From an uncultured SAR324 cluster bacterium (GTDB lineage Bacteria > SAR324 > NAC60-12): a stretch of 7,052 nucleotides of DNA. Under the pieces are notes generated by a model that saw only the letters and a program-made list of their open reading frames with translations, was not told where the DNA came from and did no database searches. The DNA lies in assembly GCA_902513935.1 (NCBI GenBank), contig CABXOR010000067.1, positions 1-7,052 on the forward strand. The letters are read 5' to 3'. The position numbers and the translations under genes were made by a program. This document shows, piece after piece, positions 1 to 5,154 of the stretch. Positions within the stretch are counted from its first letter, which is position 1; the number at the start of each line of letters is the position of its first letter.

Positions 1-80
1 TGGAACGTTTTCACAGCACAGTGCTTGATGTTGATGAATCTACTTTCAGTCAGATTGAAGAAAAAAATAAAAACAATTAA
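1..80 (+). CDS. C-terminal tail of an unidentified upstream gene (partial)
   Basis: The third forward frame is open from the window edge to a TAA at 78-80 and gives a hydrophilic, acidic tail of 25 residues beginning ERFHSTVLDV and ending EEKNKNN. Codons are ordinary for the region (GAA, GAT, AAA). The stop lies 9 nt before the codA start, so the two genes are probably in one operon. Another frame is also open from position 1 and ends with a TAA at 88-90 that overlaps the codA ATG. It reads as a Leu/Met/Lys-rich peptide, which I find less protein-like but cannot exclude. Too little is visible to name a family. Confidence 0.5.
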   Translation, partial: ERFHSTVLDVDESTFSQIEEKNKNN

Positions 81-89
81 AGGGAAATA

Positions 90-1361
90 ATGGATCTGAT
101 AATCAGGAATGCAAATCTTACAGACGGAAGAGTTGGAATCGATATTGGAATCAAGGACGGAAAAATTGTTGCACTTGAGGTGGCTTTGACCGCAAAAGCT
201 GAGAAAGAAATTGATGCTTCCGGGTATCTGGTAAGCCCTCCGTTTGTTGACGCTCATTTTCATATGGATGCAACCCTTAGTTTGGGTCAGCCTCGTTTGA
301 ATCAGTCCGGAACTTTGCTGGAAGGCATAGCCTTGTGGGGAGAATTAAAGCCACACTTAACGGTTGAAGCAATCAAGGAGCGGGCCCTCAGATATTGCGA
401 TTTAGCGGTAGCACGAGGTTTACTGGCCATCCGGAGTCATGTGGATATTTGTGACCCACGTTTATTGGCAGTGGACGCCCTTCTGGAAGTCAGGAAGGAA
501 GTTGGGCCGTATCTTGATTTGCAACTGGTAGCTTTTCCGCAAAATGGATATTTACGTGACACAGGGGCGGCGAAATTAATGGAAAATGCACTTGATCGCG
601 GAGTTGATGTAGTTGGCGGGATTCCTCATTTTGAACGGACGATGGACGAAGGTAAAAAATCAGTTGAAGTTTTGTGCCGCATTGCGGCCGAGCGCGGTTT
701 GCACGTTGACATGCATTGTGACGAAAGTGATGATCCACTTTCGCGTCATATCGAGACATTGACTGCAGAAACTGTGCGGCACGGTTTGCAGGGAAGAGTT
801 ACTGGCTCACACCTGACTTCCATGCATTCCATGGATAATTATTATGTCAGCAAATTGCTGCCATTGATGGCAGAAGCAGAAATGAATGTAGTATCCAATC
901 CATTGATTAATATCACACTCCAGGGAAGGCACGATACCTATCCCAAACGGCGCGGTATGACTCGTGTTCCGGAACTGATGGATGCTGGCGTAAAGGTGGC
1001 TTTTGGTCACGACTGCGTGATGGATCCGTGGTATTCGCTTGGTTCTGCAGATATGCTGGAAGTTGCAAGCATGGGGCTGCATGTGGCACAATTGACAGGA
1101 GTGGAGCAAATGAAATCCTGTTTTCGCGCAATCACAGAAATTCCGGCCGCTATTCTTGGATTGGAAGGTTACGGTATGGAAAATGGCTGTAATGCGGATT
1201 TGGTAATTTTACAGGCTGCTGATCCAGTCGAAGCTCTGCGTTTAAAAGCAAACAGGCTTTTTGTGATCCGTCGCGGAAGAATTATCTCGAGCTCCGCCCC
1301 AGTTGAGGCAAAGCTAAATTTGCCAGGCCGTCCTGAAATACACAATTATTTGTTTCAATAA
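90..1361 (+). CDS. codA: Cytosine deaminase-like amidohydrolase (CodA family)
   Basis: Metal-dependent hydrolase of the amidohydrolase superfamily. E. coli CodA, its closest named relative, deaminates cytosine to uracil in pyrimidine salvage and acts in the cytoplasm. The 423 residues match E. coli CodA (about 427) end to end as I recall that sequence, with a constant offset of about 5. Visible active-site elements are HxH at H56/H58, Q151 in the AFPQ motif, H209 and E212 in HCDE, H241 in SHLTSMHS, and D308 in FGHD. Other family blocks are GQPRLNQSGTL (66-76) and QGRHDTYPKRRG (278-289). The N-terminal 50 and C-terminal 60 residues form the usual small beta-sandwich, including RRGRII. An AAAGGGA ribosome site at 79-85 supports the ATG at 90. 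One oddity: the residue after the catalytic Asp is C309 where E. coli has Asp314, so the substrate may differ (cytosine, isoguanine or another ring amine). Family call is firm; exact substrate is not. Confidence 0.9.
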   Translation: MDLIIRNANLTDGRVGIDIGIKDGKIVALEVALTAKAEKEIDASGYLVSPPFVDAHFHMDATLSLGQPRLNQSGTLLEGIALWGELKPHLTVEAIKERALRYCDLAVARGLLAIRSHVDICDPRLLAVDALLEVRKEVGPYLDLQLVAFPQNGYLRDTGAAKLMENALDRGVDVVGGIPHFERTMDEGKKSVEVLCRIAAERGLHVDMHCDESDDPLSRHIETLTAETVRHGLQGRVTGSHLTSMHSMDNYYVSKLLPLMAEAEMNVVSNPLINITLQGRHDTYPKRRGMTRVPELMDAGVKVAFGHDCVMDPWYSLGSADMLEVASMGLHVAQLTGVEQMKSCFRAITEIPAAILGLEGYGMENGCNADLVILQAADPVEALRLKANRLFVIRRGRIISSSAPVEAKLNLPGRPEIHNYLFQ

Positions 1362-1777
1362 ACTTCAAATTCTAATTCCCTTAAAGGTGTATTCCAAAAT
1401 CAGAATGTCATTTTTACTTTTTTGATATGAAGTTTTTTTGAAGCGATTTTACCTTACAATGTTGTCCTTTTTATTTCCTTACTAATTGAATTTCCTGCTA
1501 TAAATAAAAACCCAATTTATTTGAAAAAAAAGAATCCATACCCTTTGACTGTGATTACCCGGTAAATGATTATTTATGCAGATAATTAATCTTTGGATTA
1601 GGATTATTGAAAGAAATAATTTTTATAAAAAAACTTGCTTTCCCACCATAATCTATATAAGGTTCTACGAAAAAAGTTGGGCAGGGTACGTAAAGGTTTG
1701 GTACCGGGAGTTAGAAACTTTTATGTTTAAATGTGTTGGGAACTTTCTTGGCACACTCTTTAAACGAAGAGGATAAC
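1362..1777 (+). other. AT-rich intergenic region after codA
   Basis: This gap of about 415 bp is clearly richer in A+T than the flanking genes, with many A and T runs. I see no convincing intrinsic terminator right after codA. A possible sigma70-type promoter lies at 1545-1573, and a weaker one (TTGCTT at 1635-1640 with TATAAG at 1656-1661, only 15 nt apart) further on. A 66-codon frame starting at 1576 has an unconvincing composition and no good ribosome site. Just before 1778, GTTTAAA (1725-1731) and TTTAAAC (1759-1765) form an inverted pair around 27 nt, but TTTAAA is itself palindromic, so this is weak. The rest looks like non-coding leader DNA for the envelope cluster. Confidence 0.5.
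1545..1573 (+). promoter_or_regulatory. Possible sigma70-type promoter upstream of the envelope cluster
   Basis: TTGACT (1545-1550, five of six matches to the -35 consensus) is followed after 17 nt by GATTAT (1568-1573, four of six to the -10). It would transcribe rightward through the short lipoprotein-like ORF and into the barrel gene. In such AT-rich DNA, matches of this quality can arise by chance. Confidence 0.35.
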
Positions 1778-1834
1778 ATGAAAAAGATAATGTTTTGGAT
1801 AACCTTAATCGGTGGCATAGTGCTTTGTTCTTAG
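1778..1834 (+). pseudogene. 18-codon lipoprotein-like signal peptide ORF, probable relic of a deleted paralogue
   Basis: An ATG at 1778, preceded by a very good ribosome site (GAAGAGG, 1766-1772, 5 nt spacing), encodes MKKIMFWITLIGGIVLCS and stops at a TAG (1832-1834). The start of the downstream lipoprotein reads MKKIIFWTALISVLG, so the first seven residues differ at one position and the hydrophobic pattern continues. The first seven codons share 17 of 21 bases. Overlapping its end begins a 61-bp segment (1825-1885) that is also found just downstream of the intact lipoprotein gene. Start and 3' flank are therefore both present while the roughly 700 bp between them is missing, as expected after an internal deletion of a tandem copy. 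Alternatively it is a real small hydrophobic peptide or a leader peptide. The strong ribosome site leaves that open. Confidence 0.5.
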
Positions 1835-1885
1835 TGAGTTTTGTACAATCACTGAGTTGAGTTGGAAAAAGAGGTTAATCAATTA
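1825..1885 (+). repeat. Flank repeat, copy 1 (pairs with 4008-4068)
   Basis: This 61-bp segment aligns to 4008-4068 without gaps, 47 of 61 bases identical by hand count. The best part is GAGTTGAGTT followed by a GAAAAAG..GTTAAT.AATT core. It starts at the end of the short lipoprotein-like ORF and ends before the barrel gene. Its counterpart lies about 90 bp after the intact lipoprotein stop. Most likely it is duplicated 3' flank; a dispersed intergenic repeat family is the alternative. Confidence 0.6.
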
Positions 1886-1914
1886 ATCATGGATCGTCAT
1901 ACTTGTTTTTTTAT

Positions 1915-1920
1915 AGGGGG
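1915..1920 (+). promoter_or_regulatory. Ribosome binding site that decides the barrel gene start
   Basis: AGGGGG lies 4 nt before a TTG at 1925. The in-frame alternatives, TTG at 1862 and ATG at 1889, have no comparable site, and 1862 lies inside the flank repeat. Starting at 1925 also puts a classical signal peptide exactly at the N-terminus. Confidence 0.55.
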
Positions 1921-1924
1921 TAAT

Positions 1925-3151
1925 TTGAACCGTTTAAAAGTCATTTTGTTACTGTTTCTGTTTTCTTTGCAGAGTGTATTTTCTCCAAACTTGTTTGCAG
2001 AAGTAGTGACTCAGTCGTTTGATGGCAATCGACAGGCTCTGATGCCGGGGGTACTGTTGACAAGGCTGGTGAATACCGTGGCCATTAATTATCACCAGAA
2101 GGATTACAAAGCGAAACACCTCAAAACAATTGAAGCCAGAGAAGGTATGGAAGGCGGGCCGCGTGACACGGAAAGTATTAAAAACATCGGGCAGAAGCTT
2201 TTGTTTGCTATGGTTTTCGGGGATAATTCCTCAATGCCGGACTATGGTTTTGAAATTTCAGGCGGGAACGAAAAAATAACAATCGATACTGATTATCCCT
2301 CCTCCGATGTTACACGTTCAAGGACAAGAGACATAAGCTTTCAGAAGCTTAATATCCATGTGGGTGCCAACCTCTCTCCAGTGGGTCTGGATAATTTAGC
2401 CCTGGGACTTCTCTATCATTTATCCCCTCAGAAAATGGCTACCACTATTAATGCTGCTACACCTTATTTTTATAATAACAACCAAGACGAATTGGAAGGT
2501 GAGTTCAAAATGGTGGGCTGGAATCTAGTCTACAATCTTCCAAAGACTCTTTTCGTCTATGATTTTATTTATTTGAGCTTAGGAGCATCAAACATTACAT
2601 TTACCATGGATTCGGCAAATACTCAGGTCCAGTGGAATGGTATGCAAACAACAGTCACCGGCCCTAATAAATTTAATTCGAGTGACAAACTTAAGGATTA
2701 TGTGGGAGGGGCGGCCATATTGACCGAAAAGTATCGAGCGGAATATTACCATTTTCTCAGGAAAAATGAAAGTGATACGTTCACCGAGCAGTCTGAATCA
2801 CAAATTGACAAAGTTGAAGTCGAAGCTATTTTTGGCGCTCCCGAATTTTTGCATGTTCTTGGAAAAGAATTGTATTTTTCCGCTTTTTTCTTGCAGAATA
2901 TCAATAACTTGATCCAACCTCAGGGTGCAGCAGATGTTTATATGTTTGGTGTAGATACAAAATGGAATAAGGTTATTAAAAACGGAATCGGTTTGGGTTT
3001 CAGCCCCAGCACCGGAATGAGCTACGGACTTGGTCTTTCTCAAGAAGAATTTGAAGCGTCTACCTATGACTTAGGTGATGCGGCAAAAGCCTTGAGGGTA
3101 AAAGAGGTTAGTGGTCTAGTTGCCGGTCTTGGGATTGGTTACAATTGGTAG
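1925..3151 (+). CDS. Predicted outer-membrane beta-barrel protein, family not recognised
   Basis: I do not recognise the family. With the TTG start at 1925 the product has 408 residues. Residues 1-25 are a Sec signal peptide: MNRLK, a Leu/Phe-rich core, then NLFA with likely cleavage before EVV. The mature part has few long hydrophobic stretches but many alternating segments typical of barrel strands (for example NLALGLLYHLS, FIYLSLGASNITF, KVEVEAIFGA, NGIGLGFSP, MSYGLGLS), and it ends in LGIGYNW. A C-terminal aromatic residue after alternating hydrophobics is the usual signal for outer-membrane assembly. An early mature segment rich in charged residues (KDYKAKHLKTIEAREGMEG) may be a periplasmic extension or plug. 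It probably shares a transcript with the lipoprotein 37 nt downstream. Transport, adhesion or a structural role are all possible. If translation began at the ATG at 1889, the signal peptide would carry a 12-residue leader, which is less likely. Confidence 0.7.
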   Translation: MNRLKVILLLFLFSLQSVFSPNLFAEVVTQSFDGNRQALMPGVLLTRLVNTVAINYHQKDYKAKHLKTIEAREGMEGGPRDTESIKNIGQKLLFAMVFGDNSSMPDYGFEISGGNEKITIDTDYPSSDVTRSRTRDISFQKLNIHVGANLSPVGLDNLALGLLYHLSPQKMATTINAATPYFYNNNQDELEGEFKMVGWNLVYNLPKTLFVYDFIYLSLGASNITFTMDSANTQVQWNGMQTTVTGPNKFNSSDKLKDYVGGAAILTEKYRAEYYHFLRKNESDTFTEQSESQIDKVEVEAIFGAPEFLHVLGKELYFSAFFLQNINNLIQPQGAADVYMFGVDTKWNKVIKNGIGLGFSPSTGMSYGLGLSQEEFEASTYDLGDAAKALRVKEVSGLVAGLGIGYNW

Positions 3152-3188
3152 TTTAATAATTATTGTCGATCAAATAAAAGAAATAATT

Positions 3189-3917
3189 ATGAAAAAAATC
3201 ATTTTCTGGACCGCTCTGATTAGCGTTTTGGGGTTGTTGATTGGAGCATGCGCAAAAAGGGATGATGATACGGCCACTACACCGTTTACAGTCAGTTGTG
3301 AAGATACGACCGCTTCTGGAAGTATAACTATCGGTAGTGATACGGTTTCGGGAACATATTTAGTGCAAACGTGGACCGATTCTTCCCTCTCACGGCTGGC
3401 GACCGGGTGTACAGCCACGACGACATACTATGGATCTCCAACAGGGACTCAGTCCGTCTTGGAAAAAAGGATCGTCACCTCTTCCACATCATTCGCAGAT
3501 TATGTGGGATACTATTCAGACACGGCATGCTCCTCCCGTCTTGGTTATGTGGAGAAAAGATATTCTAATGTCTCAGTGGGAGATCAAGTCTCGGGGCTGG
3601 ATACTTCCTCTGGAAGACCGAGCAGTGGCTATAAGGTAACATACAATGGTGAATGCGGTACGATGGTGGGAGATACAGATGCCGCTACGGATAAATTTAA
3701 CGCTCTGTACGCGTATTTGTTAAGGTTAAACCCCTTGACCACAGGGACGGAAAGGGTCTTTGGTATGGGATGGGGTGGCGAACTGGGGGATACTAGTTAT
3801 GACATCTGGGGAGCCGGAGTTAGTGGCACCACATATTCCTTTTACTCAGCTCGAGGAAGTACACAGAGTCAACCCAGTGACTGGGAATCCGGTTATGGCA
3901 ATACTTACCAAAGGTAA
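3189..3917 (+). CDS. Predicted outer-membrane lipoprotein of unknown function
   Basis: No named family is recognised. The 242-residue product begins MKKIIFW, has a hydrophobic core, and shows a type II signal (lipobox) at LIGAC with lipidated Cys at residue 21. The residue after it is Ala, not Asp, which in E. coli-type sorting favours the outer membrane. The mature protein is rich in Ser, Thr, Gly and Tyr and has four further cysteines (37, 74, 114, 146), enough for two disulfides. An acidic KRDDD stretch after the lipid anchor acts as a tether. The C-terminal 50 residues are Gly/aromatic-rich (GMGWGGELG, SDWESGYGNTY). An in-frame ATG at 3120 overlaps the barrel gene, but only the 3189 start gives a proper lipoprotein signal. 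The ribosome site there is weak (AAAAG at 3176-3180), so translation may depend on coupling to the barrel gene 37 nt upstream. A truncated relative of its start lies at 1778. It may partner one of the neighbouring barrels, but this is inference from position only. Confidence 0.75.
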   Translation: MKKIIFWTALISVLGLLIGACAKRDDDTATTPFTVSCEDTTASGSITIGSDTVSGTYLVQTWTDSSLSRLATGCTATTTYYGSPTGTQSVLEKRIVTSSTSFADYVGYYSDTACSSRLGYVEKRYSNVSVGDQVSGLDTSSGRPSSGYKVTYNGECGTMVGDTDAATDKFNALYAYLLRLNPLTTGTERVFGMGWGGELGDTSYDIWGAGVSGTTYSFYSARGSTQSQPSDWESGYGNTYQR

Positions 3918-4007
3918 GAGAGTAATAAAAAACAAATATTAAATGTAAAAGGATTATGGGACCTTCACTTCTGGCTGTTGCTGCTTAAGTTCAGGTAGTT
4001 ATTCATT

Positions 4008-4068
4008 TTGTTCAGAGTGATATTTTTAATATTACAGAGTTGAGTTAGAAAAAGGTGTTAATTAATTT
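4008..4068 (+). repeat. Flank repeat, copy 2 (pairs with 1825-1885)
   Basis: Gapless 61-bp match to 1825-1885 (about 77% by hand count), located 90 bp after the lipoprotein stop. In both places it lies downstream of a MKKI[IM]FW start: directly at the short ORF, and after the full gene here. It has no coding potential of its own. A poly-T-rich tract follows both copies (near 1905-1912 and 4076-4085), so the similarity may extend weakly beyond the marked end. Confidence 0.6.
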
Positions 4069-4147
4069 GCTTTATTGTTTTTTATTTGTTAGGATACAAT
4101 TTTTAAAAGACAGCTGAGTGTATTTCTCAGAAAATCTGTAGTATTCA

Positions 4148-4177
4148 GTCTGGACGGTGTAGTTTTTTTATCCAGAC
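4148..4177 (+). other. Hairpin with 7-bp stem in leader region
   Basis: GTCTGGA (4148-4154) is complementary to TCCAGAC (4171-4177), with a 16-nt loop that contains seven T residues. The T run is inside the loop rather than after the stem, so it does not look like an intrinsic terminator on this strand. On the other strand there is no trailing T run either. It may be a leader structure or chance. Confidence 0.3.
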
Positions 4178-4280
4178 AAGATCTGTTCTTCATCCGGGGT
4201 TGATTTTAGGGAAGTTAATGATGGGCAGATTAATAAAAGCTCCGGATCAGTAATAAAGCTGTTCCGGCCAAGCAGATGAG

Positions 4281-4301
4281 CGGCAATTCTGCCGTTTGTT
4301 T
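4281..4301 (+). terminator. Weak possible terminator or leader hairpin
   Basis: CGGCA (4281-4285) and TGCCG (4290-4294) enclose ATTC and are followed by TTTGTTT. The stem is only 5 bp. It lies 30 nt before the small barrel gene start, so it could end transcription arriving from the lipoprotein gene, or act in the leader. Confidence 0.25.
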
Positions 4302-4320
4302 AAGTTCATTCATTAATGAT

Positions 4321-4326
4321 AAGGGG
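4321..4326 (+). promoter_or_regulatory. Ribosome binding site that decides the small barrel gene start
   Basis: AAGGGG sits 4 nt before the ATG at 4331. An in-frame ATG at 4316 lies upstream of this site and has none of its own. The 4331 start also gives the standard MIKK signal-peptide beginning. Confidence 0.6.
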
Positions 4327-4330
4327 AATT

Positions 4331-5011
4331 ATGATCAAAAAACTTAGCATACTCTGTCTGTCGATTTTGTTTTGTGGAAGTGTGGCTTTGGCTGCAGATT
4401 CTGCCGGAAACAGGAAAGACAGTATCTTAATGATTGGAATGGCGCCAGCTGGAATTCATCCAGCAACCATAATTGCGCCTCCTATCAGAGTGGCTGTAAT
4501 ACTTGGTGATATAACGGTGGGGATTGATGCAGGAAGTGCCGATAGCTCACAAACATCTGGTACTGCAAAATCAACTGCAACCTATACCAATCAAGGCTTG
4601 AATGCCAGATATTTCTTTGGTAACTCTTTCAATGCTTCATTGGGATACCACATGAGAAATTATTCTGCAGAAGCAACGGCAACGTCATCAACAATCTCCT
4701 ATTCGGGAGGGTCTTGGACTACGACAACAGCGACAGAAACGTTCACCTTGGACGCCAAGGCTTCAGTATTAACGTTAGGTATTGGAAACCACTGGTTATT
4801 GGATTGGGGACTTTGGATTGGCGGTGACTGGGTTTTAGCGGGTTCTGCGCTTAGTTCATCCTCTGAAGCCACGAGTACTAATCAGAGTGGGGGAATCACG
4901 GCTGCGGAATCGGCGAAGTTTAAAAAGGATGCAGAAGCTTTAGGTGATTTGATCAACGATATTTCTGCCTCAAGCGGATTTGCCCAATTTACCATTGGAT
5001 TTGCCTTTTAA
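4331..5011 (+). CDS. Predicted small outer-membrane beta-barrel protein, possibly frame-disturbed near its N-terminus
   Basis: Family not recognised. The product has 226 residues from the ATG at 4331. Residues 1-21 are a Sec signal peptide (MIKK, hydrophobic core, likely cut at ALA before ADS). From about residue 58 on it looks like a small barrel: GDITVGIDAG, GLNARYFFG, NASLGYHMRNYSAEA, SVLTLGIG, GLWIGGDWVLAG, and a final strand FAQFTIGFAF ending in Phe, the typical outer-membrane sorting residue. Ser/Thr-rich loops join these strands. A charged, probably helical stretch (about 195-213, AKFKKDAEALGDLIND) precedes the last strand. Residues 30-57 are odd: hydrophobic, with several Pro, Ile and Met, unlike the rest. 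In the same DNA another frame reads as a polar, Trp/Asn/Cys-bearing peptide, so two compensating indels are possible. A strong terminator follows the gene directly. Confidence 0.65.
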   Translation: MIKKLSILCLSILFCGSVALAADSAGNRKDSILMIGMAPAGIHPATIIAPPIRVAVILGDITVGIDAGSADSSQTSGTAKSTATYTNQGLNARYFFGNSFNASLGYHMRNYSAEATATSSTISYSGGSWTTTTATETFTLDAKASVLTLGIGNHWLLDWGLWIGGDWVLAGSALSSSSEATSTNQSGGITAAESAKFKKDAEALGDLINDISASSGFAQFTIGFAF

Positions 5012-5034
5012 AACACTTTAAATCGTCCCAGGCT

Positions 5035-5076
5035 ATTGATACCCTTTAGGTCTGTCCTAAAGGGTATCAATTTTTT
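5035..5076 (+). terminator. Strong rho-independent terminator
   Basis: A perfect 15-bp stem (5036-5050 with 5056-5070, including GATACCCTTTAGG) closes a 5-nt TCTGT loop and is followed by six T (5071-5076). One more A-T pair can extend the base. It ends transcription of the small barrel gene, 23 nt after its stop. Read from the - strand the stem is equally perfect, but it is preceded by AAAAAA and not followed by a T run, so it would serve leuS less well. Confidence 0.9.
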
Positions 5077-5154
5077 CCCACCTCAAATTTTAATCAATAC
5101 TCACTCCAAAAGTTCCTCTTTGGTAATTCCTGTCTTGTTCCGGTAACTGGTTTG

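Larger units (their letters stand above)
3918..4330 (+). other. Intergenic region between lipoprotein and small barrel gene
   Basis: About 410 bp with no credible gene. It contains the second flank repeat (4008-4068), a good -10-like TACAAT at 4095-4100 without a well-placed -35, and several short inverted repeats: CTGAG/CTCAG (4114-4130), GTCTGGA/TCCAGAC (4148-4177), CCGGA/TCCGG (4243-4267) and CGGCA/TGCCG (4281-4294). A T run lies in the loop of the second hairpin. The region could be a structured leader for the downstream barrel gene. No known riboswitch is recognised. Confidence 0.45.

Noticed and set aside
490..1131. Several - strand frames opposite codA
   Set aside because: The + strand is full-length codA with all family motifs; the antisense products have shadow composition (His, Cys, Gln-rich).
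1725..1765. GTTTAAA / TTTAAAC inverted pair as an operator
   Set aside because: TTTAAA is self-palindromic and common in AT-rich DNA; only one extra base per arm adds real symmetry.
1576..1776. 66-codon + strand frame in the gap after codA
   Set aside because: AT-rich, Ile/Lys/Phe/Tyr-heavy composition, no convincing ribosome site and no family resemblance; most likely chance.
1862..1924. Longer N-terminus for the barrel protein (TTG at 1862 or ATG at 1889)
   Set aside because: 1862 falls within the flank repeat and neither start has a ribosome site; 1925 has AGGGGG and a clean signal peptide.
3760..3942. 60-codon frame overlapping the lipoprotein 3' end
   Set aside because: Out-of-frame reading of the lipoprotein gene; it lacks a signal or domain and merely runs past the real stop.
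3956..3988. 10-codon ORF with an AAAAGG-like site after the lipoprotein gene
   Set aside because: Too short to judge, no similarity to neighbours; expected by chance in an intergenic gap.
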